From the NCBI GenBank assembly GCA_018261955.1, contig JAGTRK010000003.1, positions 62,001-126,000 of the forward strand: a stretch of DNA of 64,000 bases, given 5' to 3'. This stretch comes from Burkholderiaceae bacterium. GTDB taxonomy: Bacteria; Pseudomonadota; Gammaproteobacteria; Burkholderiales; Burkholderiaceae. A model generated the notes under the pieces. It did not search any database, was not told the DNA's origin, and saw nothing but the letters and a program-made list of their open reading frames with translations. Positions 53,611 to 62,900 of the stretch are shown piece by piece. Both the position numbers and the translations under genes were made by a program. Positions within the stretch are counted from its first letter, which is position 1, and the number at the start of each line of letters is the position of its first letter.

Positions 53611-53692
53611 TAAAGTTAAGTTGACAATGCCTTTTTTGGCAAATAAAGGACATCATTATGCCCAATAAATTCGCTAAGAATTGTAAGGTTTC
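53611..53692 (+). repeat. Upstream module, copy 1 (of three)
   Basis: The module holds TTGACA, an AATGCC-T6-GGCA hairpin (53625-53640), a strong aaagga ribosome binding site and the start of a leader frame MPNKFAKNCK. It matches copy 2 (54514-54593) at nearly all positions and copy 3 (55203-55232) in part. Confidence 0.8.
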
Positions 53693-53717
53693 GTTCTCGG
53701 AGTGTTCACTGCCATGA
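53658..53717 (+). CDS. 19-residue leader peptide upstream of a lipoprotein
   Basis: ATG 53658 has an aaagga site 7 bp upstream. The frame ends in TGA overlapping the ATG of the next gene by 4 bp (ATGA), so the leader is likely to couple translation of the lipoprotein. Its first ten residues (MPNKFAKNCK) are identical to the N terminus of the later lipoprotein at 54559. Confidence 0.6.
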   Translation: MPNKFAKNCKVSFSECSLP

Positions 53718-54286
53718 AGTTTCTAAAAACAAAAAAACTATTAACAGTGTTTTCCGCGATGGCGTTGTTTTCGTGTGGCAACAATGACTCAGACCCATAC
53801 TCATTTTTAAATCCCAAGTTGCCATATGAGCAGCCATTTAAGTTTGACAAAGCAGGTGATAAAACCACAGTTGATTTTTGGATACTACCCAAACTGCAAA
53901 AGGTGGATGGTTCTGAAAGTTATGGGGTGTCATTTTCATTTGGACATACATTAGATAATGACCCAAACGAACAAATCAAAGCACTTGAAATTCCAATGCA
54001 CGCTGAATTGTATTTGGTGAAGGGACAAACTACGACCCCTGTGGTATTCAGAGCAAAAAGCCAGTTTTTAGATACGGTTCCATTTGACAATTATGCTGGT
54101 AAAGGCTCTGTTTATCCAGATGATCATGGCTTGGATATTACTGGCGGAACTGAATACACTGTTTTATGGTTTAGGCCATCTGAGTATGGACAGTATCGGG
54201 TTGTTTTAGAGTCTAAGAAAGACAACCCAAGCATTGGTTCGGTGGATTTTAAATTGCGAATTGACAATATTCATTTTGGTAAATAA
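53714..54286 (+). CDS. Putative lipoprotein A (DPYxFLxPxLP family, DUF5625-like)
   Basis: The 190-residue protein has a signal peptide with lipobox ALFSC (Cys at residue 21). The mature part begins GNNDSDPYSFLNPKLPYEQ and continues PFKFDKAGDKTTVDFWILP, closely like lipoprotein D. The C-terminal part (YRVVLESKKDNPSIGSVDF) looks like a beta-sandwich. A DUF5625-type lipoprotein is suggested by the FDxxKxG...W pattern; this is from memory and uncertain. It has no ribosome binding site of its own except the leader overlap. Confidence 0.75.
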   Translation: MKFLKTKKLLTVFSAMALFSCGNNDSDPYSFLNPKLPYEQPFKFDKAGDKTTVDFWILPKLQKVDGSESYGVSFSFGHTLDNDPNEQIKALEIPMHAELYLVKGQTTTPVVFRAKSQFLDTVPFDNYAGKGSVYPDDHGLDITGGTEYTVLWFRPSEYGQYRVVLESKKDNPSIGSVDFKLRIDNIHFGK

Positions 54287-54301
54287 AAAGGGGAGTTCAC
54301 T

Positions 54302-54490
54302 ATGCCTTACACCGTTACAATTTATGTGGCTGCGTCAGGTACACCACTGGCATCAGGTGGTACATCTAAAGCGGGGCATGTCTACTACGTCACCAGTGAT
54401 GGTCAAAATAAAAATAGTTTTGGTTTTGCACCAATCGTACACGAGAACAATGGCTATCCAACAAATTTTGGGACTACAGATATAAGGTGA
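54302..54490 (+). CDS. Small protein of 62 residues, possibly a fragment of a larger protein
   Basis: A strong ggggag site precedes ATG 54302 by 6 bp. It begins MPYTVTIYVAASGTPLASGG and contains GHVYYVTSDGQ and SFGFAP. It ends abruptly after NFGTTDIR. I recall such a Gly/Ser start and GHxYY...SxGFAP block at the N terminus of larger secretion-linked proteins, so this may be a truncated remnant, but that cannot be checked here. Confidence 0.5.
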   Translation: MPYTVTIYVAASGTPLASGGTSKAGHVYYVTSDGQNKNSFGFAPIVHENNGYPTNFGTTDIR

Positions 54491-54513
54491 AGTTGTGGAG
54501 TTAGAAGTTTTGC

Positions 54514-54593
54514 TGAAGTTAGTTTGACAATGCCTTTTGGCAAATAGAGGAAATCATTATGCCCAATAAATTCGCTAAAAATTGCAAAGTGTT
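54514..54593 (+). repeat. Upstream module, copy 2
   Basis: This has the same TTGACA, TGCC-T4-GGCA hairpin, agagga site and leader start as copy 1. In this copy the leader frame runs into the lipoprotein without a stop. Confidence 0.8.
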
Positions 54594-55134
54594 TTTGTCA
54601 GCGTGCTTACCTGCCATGAAAACATTCAATTCATTAAAAACGTTTTTGTGCATGGCTGTGTGTTTTGGACTGTGGAGTTGCCAACAAAGTTCTGAAGCCA
54701 TGTCGCAAGAAATTGCTTTTAATCAAAAAATCAATGCATTAGAAGGACAATCAAAAGTGGTTCGTTTAGATAGTCTGACCGCCACACCTTGGAAAGCAGT
54801 GTGCTACATCGCGCCCTATACGTCTGATTTATCAACGTTGGCACAGCGTTATTCATTTGTACCTCAGCAGGTGATGCCAGATGATGTGAAAACACATATT
54901 TATAATGAAGGCAGTGCTATATGGCTGATACAGGACAATCAGCAAGTGTTTTTGAAAATCAAAAATCCCAAATTGATTAACGATATGCAGTGGCTAAAGA
55001 AAAGTCCTAATCTAATCAATCAATTGCAAGCATCACAGACAATCAATGAGTCCTGCTTTTTGGGACCAGCAGTGTATGTTCAGAGTTTGGTAGGGGAAAA
55101 CGGATCAACTCATTTGGTATTTTTTAATAAATAA
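54559..55134 (+). CDS. Putative lipoprotein B with leader-derived N terminus
   Basis: From ATG 54559 the protein is 191 residues: 19 leader-derived residues, then MKTFNSLKTFLCMAVCFGLWSCQQ, where the lipobox LWSC would fit a signal peptide starting at the internal ATG 54616. The ribosome binding site serves ATG 54559. The mature part shows no known family; it has two Cys (in AVCYIAPY and ESCFLGP) that could form a disulfide. Position and signal suggest a periplasm-facing lipoprotein. Confidence 0.7.
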   Translation: MPNKFAKNCKVFLSACLPAMKTFNSLKTFLCMAVCFGLWSCQQSSEAMSQEIAFNQKINALEGQSKVVRLDSLTATPWKAVCYIAPYTSDLSTLAQRYSFVPQQVMPDDVKTHIYNEGSAIWLIQDNQQVFLKIKNPKLINDMQWLKKSPNLINQLQASQTINESCFLGPAVYVQSLVGENGSTHLVFFNK

Positions 55135-55202
55135 AGGTGTAATTTTTTCGAGCGTTATTTACATTTTTTTTCTTAGAGGTCGTTTGAGTTTTTGTACTTA
55201 TA

Positions 55203-55232
55203 GAAGTTAGTTCTACTATGCTTTTTGGTGAG
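55203..55232 (+). repeat. Upstream module, copy 3 (degenerate)
   Basis: gaagttagtt and atgctttttgg align with copy 2, but the TTGACA and leader ATG are lost. Confidence 0.55.
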
Positions 55233-55261
55233 GTGTTAATTCATATTACGGAGGTTATACG

Positions 55262-55681
55262 ATGAAGTTGTTTTCGAAGAAAAATATAACTTGGGCAGTC
55301 GTCATGGTTGTTGTCCTATTTTCAGGCTGTGACTATCAAAATAGATTGGTTTTTGGACAAGGTACATATAGAGATCAATTTGGTAAATATGCATTCGCCA
55401 TTAAAGAAGAATTAAAAAAACAAAATTTGTGCAAATCTGATTTGCAATGTCCTGAGTATTTAGAGTTTTATGGTGACTCTTCGCTCCAAATCAGTGTCGG
55501 TATTTATAACATTGAGGGTAATGAGATTTTATTAGCGAAGTATTTGGAAGCAGCGTTGATTTATGGTAGACCCAATGCAGAAGGCGTGCCAATTAAAATA
55601 GAGGGTTACCTGAAGCCAAGAAAATATTATCTTGATAATAACTCGCAACATAAACCATACTTAATAATGGAGATTAAATAA
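55262..55681 (+). CDS. Putative lipoprotein C
   Basis: This 139-residue protein has a signal peptide with lipobox FSGC (Cys at residue 22). The mature part is Lys/Tyr-rich, with a Cys pair in LCKSDLQCPEY. No family is recognised. A tacggagg site precedes ATG 55262. Codon use is clearly more AT-rich than in the flanking core genes. Confidence 0.72.
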   Translation: MKLFSKKNITWAVVMVVVLFSGCDYQNRLVFGQGTYRDQFGKYAFAIKEELKKQNLCKSDLQCPEYLEFYGDSSLQISVGIYNIEGNEILLAKYLEAALIYGRPNAEGVPIKIEGYLKPRKYYLDNNSQHKPYLIMEIK

Positions 55682-55742
55682 TGCTAACCACTGAATTGGG
55701 GCTTTTATGAAACCCAGTATCAAAACAATTTTGGAGGATTTT

Positions 55743-56348
55743 ATGAAACTCAGTATCAAAATAACGTTATGGATGGTAACTATGTTCTTGTTCATGACAA
55801 TAACGAGTTGTAAACAAAAAGACCCTTATTTCTTTTTACAACCGCAGTTACCATTTACTCAAGAGGATAAAGCATTCGATCTTTCTAAAGAAGGAAGTGA
55901 ATCTGAATTCGAGTTTTGGATTTTGCCAAATAAAAAAGAAGATGTACTCCCCTTGTGGCATATGGTCGGTGTTTCCTGTGTTTATCCTGATGGAAAGAAT
56001 TTAATAAGACCTGAATCCGTTAGGCTGGAGGTTGGTGTGGCTTTTTATCAAAATGGAAAATGGATAGATGTTTCTGTTTTTGGCAAGAAAAAACCACCAT
56101 CAAATGAAATTGAACTGATTAATTACCAAGTACCGATAGACAATAAACTGGTTTTTATGAGTGGCAGTTCAGGCGGTAATCAAGTATTTAAAGGGCAAGA
56201 AAAATATATAGAAATTCATCAAGCGTTTGTCTTTAAGCCTGTGGGATACGGTCTATATAAAGCCAATATGAAGGTTATCTCACCTAAAAGCGAATTTTCT
56301 ACTGTTTCGACCTATCCTCACGTTGAATTAGCTCGACGTGGTAAATAA
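55743..56348 (+). CDS. Putative lipoprotein D (paralogue of lipoprotein A, DUF5625-like)
   Basis: The 201-residue protein has a signal peptide with lipobox TITSC (Cys at residue 23). It then reads KQKDPYFFLQPQLPFTQ and AFDLSKEGSESEFEFWILP, matching lipoprotein A. ATG 55743 has a perfect ggagg site. An upstream in-frame ATG at 55707 sits in a near-copy of the same start region and would add 12 residues. Confidence 0.78.
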   Translation: MKLSIKITLWMVTMFLFMTITSCKQKDPYFFLQPQLPFTQEDKAFDLSKEGSESEFEFWILPNKKEDVLPLWHMVGVSCVYPDGKNLIRPESVRLEVGVAFYQNGKWIDVSVFGKKKPPSNEIELINYQVPIDNKLVFMSGSSGGNQVFKGQEKYIEIHQAFVFKPVGYGLYKANMKVISPKSEFSTVSTYPHVELARRGK

Positions 56349-56375
56349 ATTTAAGGAGATAAAAATCAAAAGGGA

Positions 56376-56398
56376 ATCAAAAGGGTCAGACTCCATTG
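56376..56398 (-). repeat. Right arm of 23-bp inverted repeat bounding the lipoprotein island
   Basis: This is the reverse complement of 53564-53586 with one mismatch. A partial tandem copy of its first bases (aatcaaaaggg) precedes it. Confidence 0.85.
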
Positions 56399-56412
56399 AT
56401 TTTTAAACAGTT

Positions 56413-56790
56413 TTATTTGGACACTTGCCGTTCAATAATTACATAATGTTTTTTCAAAGTTGTGGACACTTCAAAAATCCCTTTGAAGCCTGCAGGGATG
56501 ATGACCGCATCGCCGGCGGCGAAGGTTCGTCGTTCGCCGTTTTCTTCGATAATCGCGCCTGAGCCTTCAATCACATAGAAATATTCGTCTTCAGTCTCGC
56601 CCATTTCAATGCGCCAACTGCCAACTTCGCTCGCCCAAACCCCCGCAAACACTTCACCGCTGCGGTTGGTAAAGTGATTCCATGTGGTGCGCTGCGGGTT
56701 GCCATTGACCAATCGGTCTGGACGTGGGTGGTCAAACTCGGCTGCGGTGGTTTGTTCACGAAACAGTTGTATGCGTGGTGTGTTCATCAT
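56413..56790 (-). CDS. Cupin-domain protein
   Basis: This 125-residue single-cupin protein resembles the EutQ-like cupin_3 group: GVWASEVGSWRIEMGETEDEY for the first motif and AGDAVIIPAGFKGIFEV for the second. Only part of the usual metal-binding His set is present, so metal content and function are unclear. It lies 11 bp after scpA and is probably in its operon. Confidence 0.85.
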   Translation of the reverse strand: MMNTPRIQLFREQTTAAEFDHPRPDRLVNGNPQRTTWNHFTNRSGEVFAGVWASEVGSWRIEMGETEDEYFYVIEGSGAIIEENGERRTFAAGDAVIIPAGFKGIFEVSTTLKKHYVIIERQVSK

Positions 56791-56801
56791 GAGCCTATGA
56801 G

Positions 56802-57725
56802 TTATTCGTTGTGGGTAGAAATGGCATGGGGCTGGTAGCTCAAGCGCACATAAATCGGTGCGTAGGCTTCGGCTTGGGTGATTTCAACCAGTGCTTCGCG
56901 CGAGAGTTCGAGCATGGCGATGAAGTTGACCACCAACACGGAGCGTGCCGAACCTTGCGCGACCAAGTCTTCAAACAAGTCAGTAAACTCCATGAAACGG
57001 CGGTCATTGAGCTTGCGCAAAATATCGGACATAAATTCACGCACCGATAGGGTTTCTCGCGTGATGGTGTGGTGTGCGTTGAGTTTGGCACGTTTGAGGA
57101 TGTCTTGCCATGCGGATTTTAAATCATCGGGATGGACTGCGGGCAGGGCTTTAGGCGCGAATTCATCGACATCGGCGTTGGCGATTAAAAAATCACGTCC
57201 TGCCACAGGGCTTTGCGCCAAGTTTTGCGCCGCCAGTTTGATTTGCTCGTATTCCAATAAACGCCGCACCAATTCAGCACGTGGGTCATCAACTTCTTCG
57301 CCTGTGTCGGATTTTTTGACGGGCAACAACATGCGTGATTTGATTTCAATCAGCATCGCAGCCATCAAGAGGTATTCGGATGCGAGTTCTAAATTATAGG
57401 TTTTGATTTGTTCGACATAGCCCAAGTATTGCGTGGTGACCTGCGCCATTGGGATGTCCAAAACGTTGAAGTTTTGTTTGCGAATCAGGTAGAGCAACAA
57501 ATCCAGTGGTCCTTCAAAGGTTTCTAAAAACACCTCCAAAGCATTCGGCGGTATGTATAAATCCGTCGGCATATTGAACAGTGGCTCGCCGTACAAACGT
57601 GCATACGCCATGCCATCGAGCGTGTCGGGCGTTGCCGCTGCGGCGAGTGGCGCGGATTGCTCCATCTGCGCCATCGCAGTGTCCAACGCGTGGCTGGATT
57701 CAGGTGCGGATTGTGTGCGGCTCAT
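56802..57725 (-). CDS. scpA: Segregation and condensation protein A
   Basis: This kleisin subunit of the SMC complex has 307 residues. Marks are ETFEGPLDLLLYLIRKQ and LDIPMAQVTTQYLGYVE at the N-terminal SMC-binding part, then LASEYLLMAAMLIEIKSRMLLP. The N-terminal 75 residues before it are extra and Ala/Ser-rich. The partner scpB is not in the window. DUF3460 sits just upstream, as often in Burkholderiales. Confidence 0.94.
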   Translation of the reverse strand: MSRTQSAPESSHALDTAMAQMEQSAPLAAAATPDTLDGMAYARLYGEPLFNMPTDLYIPPNALEVFLETFEGPLDLLLYLIRKQNFNVLDIPMAQVTTQYLGYVEQIKTYNLELASEYLLMAAMLIEIKSRMLLPVKKSDTGEEVDDPRAELVRRLLEYEQIKLAAQNLAQSPVAGRDFLIANADVDEFAPKALPAVHPDDLKSAWQDILKRAKLNAHHTITRETLSVREFMSDILRKLNDRRFMEFTDLFEDLVAQGSARSVLVVNFIAMLELSREALVEITQAEAYAPIYVRLSYQPHAISTHNE

Positions 57726-57733
57726 AAAGTGGT

Positions 57734-57910
57734 TTAATAGCCCGCGCGCTTGCTAGAGATTTCAGCAGCATCGAATGCACGTTGTAAACCCGCATCCTGT
57801 GGTTTGTCCCACAAACGAGCACGACCTTCGGCTTGCTGTTGCTCGATTTCGGGGTGCTGTTTTTTGAGTTCTTGGACGAACAAAGTAATGTCGGATTCGT
57901 ATTTTGCCAT
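57734..57910 (-). CDS. DUF3460-family small protein
   Basis: This 58-residue gene reads MAKYESDITLFVQELKKQ and continues to an ARLWDKP signature, matching DUF3460. The stop lies 8 bp before the scpA start, and the pair is usual in Burkholderiales. The function is unknown; it is short, charged and soluble. Confidence 0.85.
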   Translation of the reverse strand: MAKYESDITLFVQELKKQHPEIEQQQAEGRARLWDKPQDAGLQRAFDAAEISSKRAGY

Positions 57911-58030
57911 TTTTATTACTCCATTTCACCATTGTTAAAGGTTAGAATTGTTTACAATACGGGATAGACTTTGAGAAATCCACTGACTGACATTTTACCT
58001 GAAATAATTGCCCCTGTGACCATTTACGCT

Positions 58031-59953
58031 ATGAAACGCCGCTTTGTGCAACGCACTGACTCATGTATTGATTCATGCACTAACAAACGTAGTTATTGCC
58101 GCTTTGCCGTTGGTGCCCTGTCTGGGGCAGTGCTTTTGGCGTTGAGTGCACCTGTGTATGCGGACAATTACTCGGTACAGGTGGCAGCACCCAAAGAAAT
58201 CAAAACCTTGCTCGAAACCCATTTGGACATCGTGCGCTATCGCACGCGTGAAGACATTCGCGATGCGTATTTGGACTTTTTGGTTGATCATGTGGCCGAA
58301 CAAGCGGCAGGTTTGCTTGCAACCAAAGGTTATTTTAACAGCCGCATTACAGTGATTGATGATCGCACAGGGTTAACGGTGGGCACGGATGCGCAACTGA
58401 GCGCGGCTGATGCGGCGCAAGCGACCCGCCAAGAAGCACAACGCACCAACGAACAGACCCAAAGCCCATCCGAATCAGAATCCGCCGTACTCGCGCAGGC
58501 GCGTCCAAGTTACACCATCAAAGTGGATTTGGGCGAACAGGTGAAGATTCGTTCGGCTAAATTGACCCTTGAGGGTTTGATTAAACAGCAGGACAAAGAA
58601 CGTGCTGGCGAGTTGGAGTTTGACTGGTCTTTGCAAGAGGACGAGCCATTTACCCAAGACGAATGGTCTGTTTCAAAAACCCTGTTGTTGCGCAAAATTC
58701 GTTCGGACGCATATGCGGGCGCGCGGTTCAAAGACACTTCGGCCATGATTGATGTGGCGCGCAAAAATGCTGACGTCACCGCGGTGTTGGACTCAGGACC
58801 GTATTTTACCTTGGGTGAGGTAGCGGTCACAGGTTTGAATCGTTATCGTGACAGTGTGGTCACAAACGTCAATGTCATCGAGGTGGGCGAGGCGTATAAC
58901 CGTGAAAAATTGTTGGACTATCAAAAAAGTTTACAAGATTTGCCGTATTTTTCGAATGTGACTGTGGATATTGATGCCAATCCGAACGATGCGCAGTTGA
59001 CCCCGATTAAGGTCAGCGTGGTTGAGTTGCCCAGTTCAAATTTCAAAAGTGTGGTCGGCTACGGTACGGATGCAGGGTTTCACACCAATGTGCAGTACAG
59101 TCATTACAACGTGTTCAAGCGTGGTTGGATTTATGACACGCGCTATGATTGGCAACAAAAAGAGCGCATCGGACAAATGTCGCTCTCGACCCCGCAAAAT
59201 AAAAAACATTATCAGTGGAGTCTGTTTGGCAAAATGGATCAAGACCGTACCACAACAGTGCGGGATGACACCTACCAAGTGGGGTTGCACTATTCACAAA
59301 AATTAGATCGCAGTGCGATTTCATATAATTTAGATTATTACAACAGTACTTTGGGTGAAGATTCTAGCCATGCGTGGGTCGTCGGCTTGGATTGGTCAAA
59401 ATTTAATGTCGATTCACGGGCTTATCCTCGTCGTGGTTATGCTGTGGACGCATCGGTCAGTGTTGCGTCAAAAGCCGTGGGCTCTACGGCGAGTTTCGTG
59501 CGTTGGTATGGCCGCTATCGTCATTTTTTCCCGTTCTTTAAAAAAGACTCTTTGGTGTTGCGCGGCGAGATTGGTTTTGTCAATACAAATGACAACTTGT
59601 ATGACGTACCATCGAGTTTGTTATTTAAGGCTGGTGGTAGCGGCTCTTTGCGTGGTTATCCTTATCAAGGGATTGGCGACCCGACTTCGATGGCTGCGGG
59701 TGCGGTTTTACCCACGCAGTTTTTGGCAACGGCTTCGGCGGAGTACACCCATTGGTTTAGCGATGCGTGGGGTTGGGCGGCGTTTTACGATGTGGGCAGT
59801 GTGACCGATAAATTAACCGATCGGCCGATTTATCATGGTGTGGGTATGGGCGCGCGTTGGCGCAGTCCAGTCGGGCCGATACAATTTGATTTGGCGTATG
59901 GTTACCCGCGTAGAAAATTGTCGCCGCATATTTCAATTGGGATTGTGTTTTAA
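58031..59953 (+). CDS. tamA: Outer membrane translocation and assembly module TamA
   Basis: This Omp85-family protein has 640 residues. A signal peptide ends near SAPVYA (about residue 45), then POTRA domains span about residues 46-330 (RSAKLTLEGLIKQQ, YFTLGEVAVTGLNRYRDSVV). A 16-strand barrel follows with the family GGSGSLRGYPYQGIGD and a terminal Phe. ATG 58031 is taken; a TTG 57971 would add 20 residues, right after the TACAAT at 57953-57958. TAA overlaps the tamB start. Confidence 0.92.
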   Translation: MKRRFVQRTDSCIDSCTNKRSYCRFAVGALSGAVLLALSAPVYADNYSVQVAAPKEIKTLLETHLDIVRYRTREDIRDAYLDFLVDHVAEQAAGLLATKGYFNSRITVIDDRTGLTVGTDAQLSAADAAQATRQEAQRTNEQTQSPSESESAVLAQARPSYTIKVDLGEQVKIRSAKLTLEGLIKQQDKERAGELEFDWSLQEDEPFTQDEWSVSKTLLLRKIRSDAYAGARFKDTSAMIDVARKNADVTAVLDSGPYFTLGEVAVTGLNRYRDSVVTNVNVIEVGEAYNREKLLDYQKSLQDLPYFSNVTVDIDANPNDAQLTPIKVSVVELPSSNFKSVVGYGTDAGFHTNVQYSHYNVFKRGWIYDTRYDWQQKERIGQMSLSTPQNKKHYQWSLFGKMDQDRTTTVRDDTYQVGLHYSQKLDRSAISYNLDYYNSTLGEDSSHAWVVGLDWSKFNVDSRAYPRRGYAVDASVSVASKAVGSTASFVRWYGRYRHFFPFFKKDSLVLRGEIGFVNTNDNLYDVPSSLLFKAGGSGSLRGYPYQGIGDPTSMAAGAVLPTQFLATASAEYTHWFSDAWGWAAFYDVGSVTDKLTDRPIYHGVGMGARWRSPVGPIQFDLAYGYPRRKLSPHISIGIVF

Positions 59954-62900
59954 TGAACGACATGCAAAATTCCGAGGCTTTGCCCGCTCAAGAACTCAAT
60001 GACGACACACCTCCGACTCAAACGCGTGCGCCAAAAAGCACGGGACGGTGGTGGTTGCGTGCGTTTGTGATTTTGGGTGCATTGTTATTGATATTGACGG
60101 CAAGCATCATCGTGGCGGCGCAAAGTGAACGCGGCACGCGGTTGTTGTGGCGTGCGAGCAAAGTTTTGAGCGCAGGGCATATTCAAGCGCAGTGGGTGTC
60201 GGGTAGTTTGGCAAAAGGGGGCAATGCTGAGTCAGTCAATATTCATTTGAATACGGTGCATATTGATATTTATGAACTCAGCGGTGCGTGGCAGTGGGAA
60301 TTTTTACCCGTGCGCTGGAATGTGCCGCACATCGCTGCGCAACGTGTGGATATTTCGATATTTCCCTCCACCAAAGAGTCCACACAGATTCAAAAAATCA
60401 CTATGCCTTTTGCGATGGCGGTGGATGATTTGAATGTGCGCGAGTTGAATATCATTCAAGGTCTGAAAACCACGCAATTGGTGGATATTGCGGGCAGTGT
60501 GTTGACCGATAAGGTGCAACACCACATCAATCTGACGCATTTGCGCCAAGCTGGGGCGCAATACGCGGGTCAACTGGACATCAATGGGTTGAGGCCTTTT
60601 GCGATGAATGGGCAGGTGAATGCAACTGTTAGCGATGAGCAGAACGATTATGCGGCGCGCGTGATTGCCACAGGTGATTTAAAACATTTAAATTTGGATG
60701 TGAATGCGGATGCGGCGCAGGACAGCGCGAATCAACTCGCGGGTCAAGGGCATATTGAAGTACAACTGATTGATGGTTTGTACATACATCAGGGGCATTT
60801 GGACATAAAACACATCAATCCGAAATTGTTCTGGAGCAGTTTGCCACAGGCAGATTTGGATGTCATTTTGGATGCCAATCCGACGGGTTTGAACGTCCCC
60901 ACGGACAACTTCAGTCGAAAACCTGTGAACGGCAACTGGTCGCTCACCAATCGTTTGCCATTGACCTTATCTGAGTTGGGCATCCCTGTGCTGTCGGGCA
61001 AAGGTGATTTTACCCTGACCGATGAGCGGCAAATTTTGAGCAATATGCAGGTGCAATTGATGAATGGCGGCAGTCTGCTCGGCGCGGGCGCGTTTGCCAA
61101 TCGTCAAGGGCAAATTGATGTGCAGGTGCAAGACTACAACCTCAAAACCATACACCCCAAATTATTGAATACCGCCTTGGATGGGGCTGTGAAAATCACT
61201 TTAAACAGCGCGGGGCAACGCTACGATGGGCAATTGGCGCAGTCGGGTGCGGTGAATATGCGCATCGATGCAGGGGTTTTGATGGGCGACGGTGTGATTG
61301 ATATTCAAACTGCGAAAATCAGCGGTTTGGGCAATGCGCAATTGGCCTTGGTTGGGAAAATTCAAATGCAGGAAACCATGCCGTTTGAAGGCAAACTCAG
61401 CGCGCAGCAATTTAATTTGCGTGATTTGGGCGATTTTCCCAGCAGTCAATTGGCCGGGGCGTTTGATGTCAATGGCGATTTGAAACCGAACTTTAAACTC
61501 AATTTAAAAGGCGAATTACAACAAAGCCGTTGGGCAAATGCCAATGCTCAAGGACAAGTCGATATGACTTATGAGATGCCCGATAAGGTTGAAGCGCGGC
61601 AATTCGACGTGACCATCGGCGAGAACCGTTTTCAAGCCAAAGGCGCATTGGGCAAGCCACAAGACAGATTAAATTTAAATATCAATGCACCCAACTTGGC
61701 ACAACTACAGTTTGGTTTTGCAGGCAGTTTGAATGCCACGGGTGATTTATCAGGCGCGCTCATGCGCCCGCGGGGCAAACTGCAGTTGCAAGCCAGTCAA
61801 TTGGTGTTCTTTGACAACCGTGTTCAATCCGCCCGCGTCAATGGACAGTGGGAAACGGGGGACAATGGACCGATGAATGCCGATGTCTCGCTGGTGGGTT
61901 ACGATGTTGGGCGTGTGCACATCAAAACACTCGACGGCACGGTGCGTGGCACGCAAGCATCGCATCAATTTAACAGCACTTTTGCGGGCAATCTTGTGGT
62001 CTTAGAAGGCAGTGCAGCGACGAAAACGACGGCGGCGCAATCTGCCGTACAGTGGATTTTGGACGGACAGGTGTCGGGCTCAGGCTCTGTGACCAATGAC
62101 GGTTGGCGCGGACAACTCAATCAATTGCGCAATGTGGGGCAACCCAATGTGCAAATGGCGCAAGCCGCGTCAATTAGTTTTGAGAAACAAGAATTTAAAT
62201 TATCCAACTTCATTGCCAAGGTACAAGACGCGCAATTGAATATGGACTTGTTCAGCATCCAAGGACAACGCATCAATGCCAAAGGCAATGTCAAAAATTT
62301 GGTCGCCAATCGTTGGTTGTCATGGCTGAATGTGTCCCTACCTTTTTACCCATCGGATGACTTTGCAATCAAAGGTCAGTGGGACATCACCATGGGTGCG
62401 CAACCTTCAGGCGGTTTTAATTTTGAGCGTGAGCGCGGCAATGTGGCTTTGGATGTGCGGCGTAAAAACATCATTGAGTTGTCCGATATGGATTTTCAAG
62501 GGCGCATCACAGGCACGCAGATGGCTTTATCGGGTCAACTCAATGGCGCGAGCATCGGGCAAAATCGCATTCAAGGCAATTTGGGTTTGGTCAACAGTGC
62601 TGCGGGTTGGGTGGTGACGGGTTTATCGCCTTTAAATATGCAAGTGAATGCGAAGTTAAATACGCTCAACCAATTCAATCATCTGTTTGGGGTCAATGTG
62701 CGCGTGGATGGTCAAGCGCAGGCGGATTTGACTTTAAAAGGCACGCTGTCGTCTTGGATTCCAGAAGGCGTGGTGACAGGACAAAATTTGAGTTTTTATG
62801 AACTTGAGCAGGGGATGCGTTTTAGCGATGGTGTGGCACGCATTCGCGTTGAGCCTTCACAAATGGTGTTTGAGCAATTTGATGCCAAAGGTGTGGACGG

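Noticed and set aside
57971-58030. TTG 57971 as the start of tamA
   Set aside because: It would lie within about 13 nt of the TACAAT element with no ribosome binding site, and the signal peptide fits better from ATG 58031.
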